Below are positions 42,602 to 51,263 of a stretch of DNA of 64,000 nt, piece after piece. Under the pieces are notes generated by a model. It saw only the letters and a list, made by a program, of their open reading frames with translations, searched no databases and was not told where the DNA came from. This stretch comes from Aeromicrobium sp. Root495 (lineage in GTDB: Bacteria; Actinomycetota; Actinomycetes; Propionibacteriales; Nocardioidaceae): positions 2,406,070 to 2,470,069 of the forward strand of contig NZ_LMFJ01000001.1 of NCBI RefSeq assembly GCF_001426755.1. Reading direction: 5' to 3'. Position 1 is the first letter of the stretch. Every line of letters begins with the position of its first letter. Position numbers and translations under genes: made by a program.

Positions 42602-43770
42602 GCAATCTGGGTATTGAAGCGATCGAGACTGTCGAACCGCTGACCACCGCAGATGCAGCCGAGATCCAGCATGAGGCCGAACACACGCAGGACCTGGCCG
42701 TAGCTTTGCGGAAGAAGCGCGTGGACCGTGAAGCCAACCGCATCCTTGACGCAGAGGAGCGTGGGGGTGGTGGTCCAGCAAGTTGGCTACCCGTGGACAT
42801 GAAGGCCGTGTCCTGTGACCCGATCGTACCTACCGTTGGTCATCGGTCGGACGGCGCGCAGATCTTCTACCGTGGTGCGCTCAACACAGTCTTCGGTGAA
42901 TCCGAAGGGGGCAAGACGTGGTTCTGTCTACACCAAGCGGCGCAGATCATCATCAGCGGTAAACGCGTCGTGATGCTCGACTATGAGGACGGGGCGCAAG
43001 GTGCGAAGGTCCGCCTGATGCAGCTCGGCGTGCCTGAAGCCTTCATCAATAATCCGAACCTGTTCACTTACCTCAACCCGCAGGCTGTCTTTGATGATGA
43101 CGTTTTCGAGTCGCTCGCGGAGACATTCCAGAATGCCGAGATGGTACTCATCGATGCCTTCTCCGAGGCCGCTGCGCTGGAGGGCGTTGACGACTACCGT
43201 TCGGTTTCGGTCGCAGGTTGGTACACGCGCTTCCCGCGTCGAATCGCTGCCCTTGGACCTGCCGTCGTCCTGATCGACCACGTGAATAAGGCAGCCGATG
43301 CCAAAGGTCAGCAAACTGGCTCCCAGCACAAGAAGGCTGGCGTCGACGGCATCTCGCTCCGTGTGTCACCGATTCAGCAATTCGCTGAAGGTCACGGTGG
43401 CGCATCGATCGTCCACATCGGCAAGGACCGTCACTCAGGCGTCAAGAAGAACGCAGTCCGCGGTGAGAAGAACGAGCCGATGAGGTTCGCGATCCTCAAG
43501 GCCGATGAGTACGGCAACTGGACTCTCGATCCCGCCGCAGAGCCCGTAGACGCCGACAGCAAGGCGGCGGCGAAGGACTACATCCTTCGAGGTCACGTGG
43601 CGACCGTGATGGCTGATCCCGCAGCAGAGCGAACAAGGTCGGGAACGGTCAAGAAGGAATCCATGAGGAAGGCCGTCAGAGCACTCTATGGATCATGCGA
43701 TAACGGAGATATTGACCGAGCCTATGACGAGGTTCTCGCGTCTCGGAAGGCTGAAACTCCATCGTCGTAA
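42598..43770 (+). CDS. RepA-like RecA-fold helicase (AAA_25)
   Basis: A 390-aa RecA-fold ATPase. It has Walker A GESEGGKT at residues 100-107, RVVMLDYEDGAQGAKVRL after it, Walker B EMVLIDAFSEA and the sensor region VVLIDHVNKAADAKG. The C-terminal region is charged. Related proteins are hexameric replicative helicases of plasmids (RepA type). It overlaps the Prim-Pol gene by 4 nt and is followed directly by the repeat-rich candidate origin. Confidence 0.87.
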   Translation: MSNLGIEAIETVEPLTTADAAEIQHEAEHTQDLAVALRKKRVDREANRILDAEERGGGGPASWLPVDMKAVSCDPIVPTVGHRSDGAQIFYRGALNTVFGESEGGKTWFCLHQAAQIIISGKRVVMLDYEDGAQGAKVRLMQLGVPEAFINNPNLFTYLNPQAVFDDDVFESLAETFQNAEMVLIDAFSEAAALEGVDDYRSVSVAGWYTRFPRRIAALGPAVVLIDHVNKAADAKGQQTGSQHKKAGVDGISLRVSPIQQFAEGHGGASIVHIGKDRHSGVKKNAVRGEKNEPMRFAILKADEYGNWTLDPAAEPVDADSKAAAKDYILRGHVATVMADPAAERTRSGTVKKESMRKAVRALYGSCDNGDIDRAYDEVLASRKAETPSS

Positions 43771-43880
43771 ATCTGCTGGATTCAGCAGATTCTGCTAGCA
43801 CCTTCTGCTGACGTGCTGCTGCTATATAGCAGCACGGCACAGCATGGGGAATCAGCAGCAGAAGTTCAGCAGAGAAGACC
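43771..43880. repeat. CTGCTG/CAGCAG repeat cluster, candidate replication origin
   Basis: Directly after the helicase stop lie ATCTGCTG (43771-43778) and its inverse CAGCAGAT (43783-43790), further CTGCT copies near 43791 and 43805, the perfect 18-bp palindrome TGCTGCTATATAGCAGCA (43817-43834) with an AT centre, and CAGCAGCAG and CAGCAG near 43853 and 43867. About eight copies in both orientations within 110 bp suggest binding sites for the element's initiator. No coding frame crosses it convincingly. Confidence 0.55.
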
Positions 43881-43972
43881 TAATAGAAAGTTCTGCCTTT
43901 GCCTGCGCACAGCGAGACCGCGGTGCATTGTGAGACGGACGGCGCTTCCCTCATTTCTGTCGAACTCGGCGG

Positions 43973-44281
43973 TCAGACTGGGTTCTCCGCACCGGCATCG
44001 GCCAGCGACGCGTTAGTCGGGGCGTACAGAACCTTCTCGCCTGCTGGTCCGAAGCATCCCTCGAAGAAGAACATGTAGTAGCCGCCGACTGGCTCATCAC
44101 CTTCGCGAACGTACCGAGCGAACGGACTGGTCGCCGCCGGCTGCTTGAGGGGGATGGTCAGCGCGTGAGGCACCGTCTGGTCGGGCGGAACCGCTGGGAT
44201 CTTGAAGCGCTGCCCGTCAAGAGGTCCGCCAAGCAGACCCGCCGGAACGTGCACAACGCTGCATTCATCGAAGTTGTGCAT
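43973..44281 (-). CDS. Small phage-type hypothetical protein
   Basis: A 102-aa protein with the LGGPLDGQRFKIP motif near its N-terminus, a short signature common in actinophage and actinobacterial hypothetical proteins, followed by Tyr/Phe-rich VGGYYMFFFEGCFGPAGEKVLYAP. The ATG at 44281 is preferred because GGGGG lies 8 nt upstream. It overlaps the 3' end of the recombinase gene by 17 bp. Function is unknown. Confidence 0.6.
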   Translation of the reverse strand: MHNFDECSVVHVPAGLLGGPLDGQRFKIPAVPPDQTVPHALTIPLKQPAATSPFARYVREGDEPVGGYYMFFFEGCFGPAGEKVLYAPTNASLADAGAENPV

Positions 44282-44885
44282 GAGCATCCCCCGAACTGCT
44301 CGCGACGCTCGATTGAGCCGCGCTCTCAAGCACCCGGTAGATCGTCGGACGCGAGACCCCGAACATCTCAGCGATGCTCTTGATCTGCTTGCCCTCCCTA
44401 TGGAGGTGCTGAACGACCTCAATCTGGTCGGACGACAACGACGGCTTGCGACCAGGCTTCGCGCCACGTTCTCGAGCTGCAGCTAGGCCAGCCTTCGTGC
44501 GATCGATGATTAGGTCACGCTCAAACTCAGCCAAAGACGCGAAGATATGAAAGATGAGTTTGCCAGTCGAGCTCGTAGTGTCGATTGACTCGTGAATTGA
44601 CCTAAAGCCGACTCCTCGAGCTTCGAGCTCAGAGACGATGCGCACCAAGTCAGCCAACGAACGGCCAAGCCGATCCAGCCGCCAGACAACAAGCACGTCG
44701 CCCTTCCGGACATAGTCAAGCGCGGCCCCTAGTTGAGGGCGATCAGTCTTCGCGCCGCTCGCCTTCTCTTCGAAGATCTTGATCGAGCCGATCTCATTCA
44801 AGGCATCGAGCTGAAGCCCTAGATTCTGATCATGCGTCGAAACTCGCGCATACCCGACCATCGTTCCGGCCTGCGAATTGTCCAT
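44265..44885 (-). CDS. Serine recombinase (resolvase/invertase family)
   Basis: A 206-aa small serine recombinase. The nucleophile Ser16 lies in YARVSTHDQNL, catalytic arginines in WRLDRLGRSLADL (Arg69, Arg72, Arg75), the long E helix in ASLAEFERDLIIDRTKAGLAAARERG, and a C-terminal Hin-like HTH in KQIKSIAEMFGVSRPTIYRVL. The ATG at 44885 is chosen because GGAGGT lies 5 nt upstream; ATG 44861 is in frame. No transposase is adjacent. It may resolve element multimers or come from an older transposon. Confidence 0.9.
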   Translation of the reverse strand: MDNSQAGTMVGYARVSTHDQNLGLQLDALNEIGSIKIFEEKASGAKTDRPQLGAALDYVRKGDVLVVWRLDRLGRSLADLVRIVSELEARGVGFRSIHESIDTTSSTGKLIFHIFASLAEFERDLIIDRTKAGLAAARERGAKPGRKPSLSSDQIEVVQHLHREGKQIKSIAEMFGVSRPTIYRVLESAAQSSVASSSGDAHAQLR

Positions 44886-45158
44886 CAACCACCTCCGCTG
44901 TAACGCAATCCAATGCGTCCGCCCATTCTGAGACGAATAGGCAGGTTCTAAATCGTACACGGATTACGGACGCGAGTCAGCTGCCAAAACGGCTGAAATC
45001 GCGTTCACTGAGACCGCTGACGACCGTGTAACTAAAAGGACCGTTTACGGGCGCAGTCCCGCCGACGGCCCAATGGCCGCCGACCATCATTACCGACTCT
45101 CAGGTCGGTCGATTGTGCACGACTCGTCGCCATCACTGTTTCTGTCGTGACAATCCAC
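44886..45158. other. Junction between replication core and catabolic cargo, no gene
   Basis: About 270 bp with short inverted repeats only (for example CCGAC/GTCGG near 45090-45105). It divides the recombinase from the TetR gene and may contain the recombinase target site. I can define no feature with confidence. Confidence 0.3.
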
Positions 45159-45164
45159 TAATAT
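45159..45164 (+). promoter_or_regulatory. Candidate -10 box TAATAT, leaderless (TetR gene)
   Basis: TAATAT, TTGTCC, then the ATG at 45171. The best -10 match in the island, with the same 6-nt spacing seen in the chromosome. Confidence 0.5.
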
Positions 45165-45170
45165 TTGTCC

Positions 45171-45806
45171 ATGACGACACCGCTAAGGGAGTCCTACCGC
45201 GCTCACCTTCGGAAGCGAGCCCTGGAAGCCGCATACGGCGAAACCGTCGATAAGGGGTGGGACAAGGTGAGGGTCGGGCAGATCGCTGCCTTGATCGGTG
45301 CTCCCCGCGCGATGCTCTACAAGGAGTTCGGAGACAAGCAGGGGCTGGGCGAGGCACTCGTCCTTCACGAGGCCGACCGATTCCTCGCTGGCATCAAGGA
45401 GGTCCTTGAGAGGTTCTCGACCGATGCGGCAGGTGGGATTCAGGCATCAGTTCAGTTCACTCTGGCCGAATCTGAGAAGAGCCCCCTGCTGCGAGCCGTG
45501 CTGGTGTCCTATCGCGACCCGGTGCTCGATCCCGGAGCGCTAGACACGCGGAAAGGCATGCTGCCGCTGATCACGACGTCGGGACGACTGCTGGACGTAT
45601 CAAGCGAGACCCTTGCTGCGTGGCTCCACCACCAGTTTCCTCAGCTCAACGGGTCGGACGTCCAGGATGCGACAGACGCATTGGTGCGCCTCACGGTCAG
45701 CCACCTTGCACTCCCCGGGGCAGACGCTGTGGCCACCGGCCAGCAGATCTCGGAAGTGGCGTTGAGGTACCTGGGCCTGCAGCGGTCCGAAGCACCATCG
45801 CTGTGA
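45171..45806 (+). CDS. TetR-family transcriptional regulator
   Basis: A 211-aa regulator. The N-terminal HTH reads KVRVGQIAALIGAPRAMLYKEFGDKQGLGEAL, followed by a helical ligand domain. The C-terminal domain carries RKGMLPLITTSGRLLDVSSETLAAWL. It starts at ATG 45171 behind TAATAT. It opens the alkane cargo and converges with the AraC gene 47 bp away. It probably responds to a hydrophobic substrate or acyl-CoA; this is inference. Confidence 0.88.
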   Translation: MTTPLRESYRAHLRKRALEAAYGETVDKGWDKVRVGQIAALIGAPRAMLYKEFGDKQGLGEALVLHEADRFLAGIKEVLERFSTDAAGGIQASVQFTLAESEKSPLLRAVLVSYRDPVLDPGALDTRKGMLPLITTSGRLLDVSSETLAAWLHHQFPQLNGSDVQDATDALVRLTVSHLALPGADAVATGQQISEVALRYLGLQRSEAPSL

Positions 45807-45853
45807 GACTGCTCCCAGGACCGGGCCGGTCCTGCGTCATCGATCTTCTTCAT

Positions 45854-46850
45854 CGCGCCGAAATTCGCTCGGGGACTGGCCCGTCCATCGCTTGAAAGCG
45901 TGAGAGAAGTTGGCCACGTCGCCGTAACCGAGGTCAGTGGCTATCTCGCTCACCGATACCGATCGCTCGAGCAGCAGCAACGTTGCACGCTCCTTGAGCG
46001 AGGCTTCACGTATGTCGCGGAATGTCATCCCCTCACCTGCGAGACGCCGCTTGAGAGTGCTGACGGACATCGACAGCTCGGCCGCAACGGACTGGCCGCT
46101 TCTCAGCACCGCTCCTTCATCTATCAGACTCCTCACAGCTCGCGAGAACGTCCTGGCCCCCCGACGATGCTCGAGATCATCCTCGAGGTCGGATATAGCG
46201 TGTCGGTACGCGATCGGGTCAGAGAATCGGCACACCTCGGTGAGCGTCGCGGCCGGAACGCGAAGGAACGAGATCGGGGCGTCGAAAGTCAGCCGGCCGG
46301 CACGAACGTCCTCGTGATCACCCATCGACGATGGCATCCGCCAACTTAGGTGGAGCGTGACGGTGGACATGTCACCAACAAGCAGTTCAAGCAGGCGAAC
46401 GAGTGCAGATCCACAGTAGGTGACTGCCAAACGGTCCAGGTCTGGGTCGCCCGAGAGCCCGTTGAGTACCACAGTGAGACCACGCTCACTCGGATGCATC
46501 TGAGGGCTCAGGGCAGTCGTGATCAGCGGCAAGAAGGTCAGCAACTCGACGATCTCAGAGACCGAGCCGGCGCTGACGAGGGGGAGGCTCAACGGGCCGA
46601 AAGAGGTCAGTTGCGCTTGGTCCGCGCACGCCAGCCCAAGCCGTGTGGCCTCGTCTGAGTCAAGTTCTGGGTAAACCTCCCGGAACCATCGCAATGGCGC
46701 CTGCACATCGCGCTCGACGAGCGCTCGAGCATCCAGTCCCTCGCGAGCCATGATGCCGTCGAATCGTGCGACGGCCGCCGGGTCAAGAGCCTCGCTTGCC
46801 AGGAGTTGGGCAAACGCCAAGGGAGGCACGCCCACTTCGTCGCGATCCAC
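45854..46850 (-). CDS. AraC-family regulator of the CYP153 operon
   Basis: An AraC protein with an N-terminal 'arabinose-binding' ligand domain of the OruR type (DPAAVARFDGIMAREGLDARAL, LTFDAPISFLRVPAATLTEVC) and a C-terminal HTH pair (SVAAELSMSVSTLKRRLAGEGMTFRDI, VSVSEIATDLGYGDVANFSHAFKRWTGQSPSEFR). The reading frame runs to a stop near 45837, so the last few residues extend just below the left coordinate given. GTG 46850 has GGGGAG upstream; TTG 46856 is the other option. It is divergent from ferredoxin-CYP153-reductase. In Dietzia an AraC-type regulator (CypR) activates a CYP153 operon with n-alkanes, so the same role is likely. Confidence 0.85.
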
Positions 46851-46892
46851 GACCAACTCCCCACATGCTCAATGAGCCAAATTCACAACATC

Positions 46893-46915
46893 TTGACCCG
46901 GGTGACACTAGTCAC
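46893..46915 (+). promoter_or_regulatory. Putative regulatory site of the CYP153 operon
   Basis: TTGACC (46893-46898) followed by the inverted repeat GTGAC-ACTA-GTCAC (46902-46915) in the 132-bp divergent region between the AraC and ferredoxin genes. No convincing -10 follows at standard spacing, consistent with an activator-dependent promoter. Confidence 0.4.
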
Positions 46916-46982
46916 AGCCACCTGCCGTGGCAACACTGGGGTGAGGGTCTTTCCACGCTTCCGACCACATCAGGAGTTCTCC

Positions 46983-47303
46983 ATGGCAGTTGTCACCTTC
47001 GTGTCGTACGACGGCGAGAAGTTCGAGGCCACGCTCAAGGAGGGTCAGTCCTTGATGCAGGTCGCTGTCAACGACGCAATTCCCGGAATCGACGGGGACT
47101 GCGGAGGGGAAGCGGCGTGCGGCACCTGTCACGTGGTGGTTGACCCACAGTGGTCCGAGACGGTCGGCCTCTCGAGCCCAGAAGAAGAGGAGATGCTCTC
47201 GATGAACCCTGAGCGTCAACCGACTTCTCGCCTTTCGTGCCAGATGGCGGTATCCGCGGCATGGGACGGATTGACCGTCGAACTCCCCGAATTCCAGATG
47301 TGA
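46983..47303 (+). CDS. [2Fe-2S] ferredoxin for CYP153
   Basis: A 106-aa adrenodoxin/putidaredoxin-type ferredoxin. Cluster ligands are Cys40, Cys46 and Cys49 in CGGEAACGTC and Cys86 in LSCQM. It ends in LPEFQM, a typical Met-terminated tail of P450 ferredoxins. It passes electrons from the reductase at 48714 to the P450. AGGAG lies 7 nt before the ATG. It is the first gene of the ferredoxin-P450-reductase operon (25 nt before the P450). Confidence 0.94.
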   Translation: MAVVTFVSYDGEKFEATLKEGQSLMQVAVNDAIPGIDGDCGGEAACGTCHVVVDPQWSETVGLSSPEEEEMLSMNPERQPTSRLSCQMAVSAAWDGLTVELPEFQM

Positions 47304-47328
47304 CGACGAGAGACCAGGACACCTCACG

Positions 47329-48717
47329 ATGAAGATTTCCGATGCGATCACCAACAAAGCCCAGTCGGCCATTCCGGTCGACCGTCAGATCCAGGGCGCC
47401 CACCTCTACGACAAGACGCGTCGATGGGTGACGGGCACGAATGGTCAGAAGCTCTTCGTCGAGAAGCCGATCCCTCCCGTCGAGGATGTCGAGCTCACCG
47501 ACATCGACATGAGCAACCCGTTCATGTATCGGCAGGGACGCTGGCTCTCCTACTTCGAGCGGCTGCGTCAAGAGGCCCCGGTCCACTACCAGGCGAACAG
47601 CCCGTTCGGCCCGTTCTGGTCCGTCACGCGTCACGCCGACATCGTGGCCGTGGACAAGAACCACGATGCCTTCTCGGCCGAGCCATTCATCATCATCGGC
47701 ACTCCGCCCCGCTTCCTCGACGTTGCGATGTTCATCGCGATGGATCCGCCTCGGCACGACCTCCAGCGAGCTGCCGTCCAAGGTGTGGTCGCCCCCAAGA
47801 ACCTGCGTGAGATGGAGGGCCTGATCCGATCACGTGTCCGTGAGGTCCTGGACGACCTGCCGGTCGGCCAACCGTTCGACTGGGTCAGCAAGGTCTCGGT
47901 CGAGCTCACGGCCCGGATGCTCGCCACACTGCTGGACTTCCCGTACGAGCAGCGACACAAGCTTGTCGAGTGGTCGGACCTTGCTTCGTCGATGGAACAG
48001 GCCAACGGCGGACCGTCCGACAACGACGACGTGTTCCGTGGGATGCGCGACGCGGCGCTAGGCCTGAGCGCCCTCTGGCGCGACAAGGCGGCACGGACCG
48101 CGGCCGGCGAGGCGCCCGGCTTCGACCTGATCACCATGCTGCAGAGCAACGAGGACACCAAGGACCTGATCGACCGGCCCATGGAGTTCATCGGCAACCT
48201 GACCCTTCTGATCGTTGGTGGCAACGACACCACTCGGAACTCCATGAGCGGCGGCGTCCTGGCGCTCAATCGGTTCCCCGACCAGTTCGAGAAGCTGAAG
48301 GCAAATCCCGATCTGATCCCCAACATGGTCTCGGAGATCATCCGGTGGCAGACACCGCTTGCCTATATGCGCCGTATTGCCAAGAAGGACGTCGTCCTGA
48401 ACGGCCAGTTCATCCGCAAGGGTGACAAAGTCGTTATGTGGTACGCGTCAGGCAACCGCGACGAGGCACTCTTCGAACGGGCCGACGAGCTGATCATCGA
48501 TCGTTCCAACGCGCGCAACCACATCGCTTTCGGGTTCGGCGTCCACCGTTGCATGGGCAACCGTCTGGCAGAGCTTCAGCTGAAGATTCTCTGGGAGGAG
48601 CTGCTCCCGCGGTTCGAAAACATCGAGGTTGTTGGAGAGCCCGAGTACGTTCAGTCCAACTTTGTGCGCGGCATCAGCAAGCTGATGGTTCAACTCACCC
48701 CGAAGTCCGAGGGGTGA
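47329..48717 (+). CDS. CYP153-family cytochrome P450 alkane terminal hydroxylase
   Basis: A 462-aa P450. The I-helix LIVGGNDTTRNSMSGG (297-310), the ExxR SEIIRW (336-339) with an unusually conserved WQTPLAYMRR after it, WYASGNRDE and the heme loop FGFGVHRCMGNRLAE with Cys408 all match the CYP153 subfamily closely. CYP153 enzymes hydroxylate the terminal carbon of medium-chain alkanes, cycloalkanes or fatty acids. The class I redox partners flank it, so the system is self-sufficient. The reductase GTG overlaps its stop (GTGA). Subfamily assignment is by motif comparison; substrate range is open. Confidence 0.92.
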   Translation: MKISDAITNKAQSAIPVDRQIQGAHLYDKTRRWVTGTNGQKLFVEKPIPPVEDVELTDIDMSNPFMYRQGRWLSYFERLRQEAPVHYQANSPFGPFWSVTRHADIVAVDKNHDAFSAEPFIIIGTPPRFLDVAMFIAMDPPRHDLQRAAVQGVVAPKNLREMEGLIRSRVREVLDDLPVGQPFDWVSKVSVELTARMLATLLDFPYEQRHKLVEWSDLASSMEQANGGPSDNDDVFRGMRDAALGLSALWRDKAARTAAGEAPGFDLITMLQSNEDTKDLIDRPMEFIGNLTLLIVGGNDTTRNSMSGGVLALNRFPDQFEKLKANPDLIPNMVSEIIRWQTPLAYMRRIAKKDVVLNGQFIRKGDKVVMWYASGNRDEALFERADELIIDRSNARNHIAFGFGVHRCMGNRLAELQLKILWEELLPRFENIEVVGEPEYVQSNFVRGISKLMVQLTPKSEG

Positions 48718-49916
48718 CTGTCTCGCAGGCGGTCATCATTGGCGCAAGTCATGCTGGTGCGCAACTTGCGGCCAGTCTGCGGCAAGAGAAATGGGACGGG
48801 GATATTGTCCTCATCGGCAATGAGTCCGCGGTGCCATACCACCGCCCTCCGCTCTCCAAGGCCTATCTCGCCGGGAGAAGCACGCTGGAGGAGCTCGAGA
48901 TCCGCAACCTCGAGTTCTACGCGAAACAAAACATCCAGCTCCTCGACGCAACAGTGGAAGCGATCGATCGCTCTTCAGGACTTCTCACCCTGAGCAATGG
49001 GGAGACTGTGGCCTACGACGAGCTCGCGCTCTGCCTCGGGTCCCGAGCCCGAAGGCTCCCCACACCCGGCGCTGACCTGGCCGGAGTCTTCTATCTACGC
49101 ACGGCAGCGGACGTCGAGCTGATCCGCGAAGCCGCCACGACCGCATCCAACGCTGTGATCGTGGGTGGCGGCTACATCGGGCTGGAGACAGCGTCCTCGT
49201 TGCGCGCTCTCGGGTTGCACGTCACCGTGCTGGAAGCGACCGAGCGAGTCCTCGAGCGCGTCACCGCACCCGAAGTCTCGGCGTTCTTCCATCGCATCCA
49301 CCAAGAGGCGGGCGTCAGCATCAGGACGGGCGCTCTCGTCGAGGCAATCACGGGCGAGAACCGGGTTGAAGAAGTCGTCTTGGCCCACGGCGAGTCCATT
49401 CCCGCCGATATCGTCATCGTCGGCATCGGTGTCGAGCCGAACACGGAGCTGGCCGCTGCCGCAGGCCTCGTCGTCGACAACGGAGTGGTGATCGACTCCC
49501 ACGCACGCACGAGTGACCCACACATCGTCGCCGCCGGCGACTGCACCAGCCACGACTACGCGCGATACGGCCGTCGGATTCGCTTGGAGTCCGTGCCCAG
49601 CGCCGGCGAGCAGGCCAAGGTCGCCGCCGCAACGATCAGTGGGAAGTCGAAGGAAATTGCTGCGTTGCCATGGTTCTGGTCAGACCAGTACGACCTCAAG
49701 CTTCAGATTGCGGGCCTCAACACCGGCTACGACGAGGTCATCCTCAGCGGCGATCCCAGCCGTGACCGCGACTTTAGCTGCTTCTACCTGCGGCAAGGGC
49801 AGCTTATTGCGGCCGATTGCGTCAATCGTCCACGTGACTTCATGTTCAGCAAGAAGGTCATCACGCAGCGAACGCCGGTCGAGCGTTCCGACCTCATCCG
49901 TGTGCCTGCCAACTGA
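48714..49916 (+). CDS. FAD-dependent ferredoxin reductase for CYP153
   Basis: A 400-aa NADH:ferredoxin reductase of the putidaredoxin-reductase type. The FAD-binding motif is VIIGASHAGAQLAASLR, the NAD-binding motif AVIVGGGYIGLETASSL, and the second FAD motif DPHIVAAGDCTSHD. The C-terminal domain contains ALPWFWSDQYDLKLQIAGL, diagnostic of this family. The GTG overlaps the P450 stop (GTGA). It completes the electron chain NADH to reductase to ferredoxin to P450. Confidence 0.94.
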   Translation: MTVSQAVIIGASHAGAQLAASLRQEKWDGDIVLIGNESAVPYHRPPLSKAYLAGRSTLEELEIRNLEFYAKQNIQLLDATVEAIDRSSGLLTLSNGETVAYDELALCLGSRARRLPTPGADLAGVFYLRTAADVELIREAATTASNAVIVGGGYIGLETASSLRALGLHVTVLEATERVLERVTAPEVSAFFHRIHQEAGVSIRTGALVEAITGENRVEEVVLAHGESIPADIVIVGIGVEPNTELAAAAGLVVDNGVVIDSHARTSDPHIVAAGDCTSHDYARYGRRIRLESVPSAGEQAKVAAATISGKSKEIAALPWFWSDQYDLKLQIAGLNTGYDEVILSGDPSRDRDFSCFYLRQGQLIAADCVNRPRDFMFSKKVITQRTPVERSDLIRVPAN

Positions 49917-49967
49917 CCCGGTTCCAGCATCGATCTGCGCGCCTTGCGATCCCGCAGGCTGCTGCCG

Positions 49968-50645
49968 TCACTTGTGGATTCGCTCACGCGCCAACTCATC
50001 CACCATTCGCGTCAGGGTTTCGTGGAGTTGTCGCGTGCCTTCGCTGACAGCATCGGAAGTCGACAGGCCCTCACCTAGATCCGCCAGGCGGAGCGGAAGC
50101 CCGACGTCGATGCTGACTCGGGGCCGTCCCAGAAGGCTCGGACGACGGCTGTATGCCGGAAGAATCTCTTGCGCCCCCCACTGCGCCACCGGAATGAGTG
50201 GGGCCCCCGACTCGAGTGCTAGCCGGACCGCTCCTGTCTTCAGATTCATCGGACGCCCGCGCTGGTCTACCGTGATCGAGCCCTCGGGGTAGACCACGAG
50301 AAGCGCGCCTCCCTGTAGCGCCCTCAACGCTGCGCCGAAGCCATCACCGCCGTGATCGCGATCGACTTCGACATGTCCGGCCGCACGAAACCAGGTTCCC
50401 ACCAGGCCCCGACTGAAAAGACTGGTCTTGGCAAGGAATGCAGGGGTTCGCCCCCTCGCCAGCACCAGTTCGGCGATCAGCAACGGGTCGATCTCGGAGA
50501 CGTGGTTCACGGCGAGCACTGCACCACCCCGCGAAGGGATCCTGTCCACGTCACGCCAGTCGCGACGACGCACAGCAACCAGAACGGGCTTGCAGACTAT
50601 GTACGCAATCCACCACGCCACTCCCCGTCTCGGGATCGCGATCAC
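49968..50645 (-). CDS. PlsC-type 1-acyl-glycerol-3-phosphate acyltransferase family
   Basis: A 225-aa acyltransferase. The HxxxxD motif is NHVSEID near residue 47-53, and the glycerol-phosphate region is VVYPEGSITVDQRGRP. One N-terminal hydrophobic stretch is present (WWIAYIVCKPVLVAV). It probably esterifies acyl chains onto glycerol phosphate or another alcohol. It is the last gene of the seven-gene operon, start overlapping the thioesterase stop (GTGA). This suggests that hydrocarbon-derived acyl groups are incorporated into lipid or storage esters. Confidence 0.86.
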   Translation of the reverse strand: MIAIPRRGVAWWIAYIVCKPVLVAVRRRDWRDVDRIPSRGGAVLAVNHVSEIDPLLIAELVLARGRTPAFLAKTSLFSRGLVGTWFRAAGHVEVDRDHGGDGFGAALRALQGGALLVVYPEGSITVDQRGRPMNLKTGAVRLALESGAPLIPVAQWGAQEILPAYSRRPSLLGRPRVSIDVGLPLRLADLGEGLSTSDAVSEGTRQLHETLTRMVDELARERIHK

Positions 50646-51223
50646 AAACCGCCCACCTCATGATCCGGTGGGGCCGCCGCAAAGTGCGCCGACTCGACCA
50701 CCACGAAGGTGGCGTCGGCCGAGCCTGCCTTTCGACCTGCTGAGTCCCAAGCATCGGCGTGGAGCAGGAGCCGACGTCCTGTGCGCTCGACGACCTCTGC
50801 GTTGAACTTGTAGGGCTGGTACAGGCGGAACGGCGCTTGATACTCGACTGTCAAACTTCGTGTGACGGCGAGCGTGCCCACCGTGTAAAGCGCGAACCCG
50901 AAGAGGTCGTCGAACGCGAGCGCCACCGCTCCCCCGTGCGCGATACCTGGCGCACCGACCTGGCCGTCGCCGAAACTATGGGTCGACTCGACGCCGTTCG
51001 CTGTGCGAATGACCTGCATCCCCAGTCCAGACGGATTGTCCGGACCGCAGCCTGCGCAGTTCAGCGAGTGCGGAGGCAGCACCTGCCCTACCTCTACAGC
51101 GTCCAGCAAGACAAGGTGATTGGACCATCGGGAGATGACGTCCGCGCGCTCGCGGTTGTTCGCGTCGCCGGCGATATCTGCCTGGTCGTCGCCACGACCT
51201 TGCGGCTCGGTCTGGCCTGACAA
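50642..51223 (-). CDS. PaaI-type hotdog thioesterase
   Basis: A 193-aa hotdog-fold protein. HSLNCAGCGPDNPSGLGM is typical of this acyl-CoA thioesterase group, and GAPGIAHGGAVALAFDDLFGFAL holds the catalytic HGG and acidic residue. TRSLTVEYQAPFRLYQPYKFNAEV is the second strand set. The start is TTG at 51223, with GGAG 6 nt upstream. Position in the alkane operon suggests it trims acyl-CoA or releases fatty acid. Confidence 0.84.
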   Translation of the reverse strand: MSGQTEPQGRGDDQADIAGDANNRERADVISRWSNHLVLLDAVEVGQVLPPHSLNCAGCGPDNPSGLGMQVIRTANGVESTHSFGDGQVGAPGIAHGGAVALAFDDLFGFALYTVGTLAVTRSLTVEYQAPFRLYQPYKFNAEVVERTGRRLLLHADAWDSAGRKAGSADATFVVVESAHFAAAPPDHEVGGL

Positions 51224-51263
51224 TTTCCACTCCGTTCGATATGGGCCCAGCGAGGATGAGGTG

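Noticed and set aside
43771-43880. CRISPR-like array from repeated CTGCTG/CAGCAG
   Set aside because: Repeats are 6-8 bp, in mixed orientation and irregularly spaced, with no cas genes nearby.
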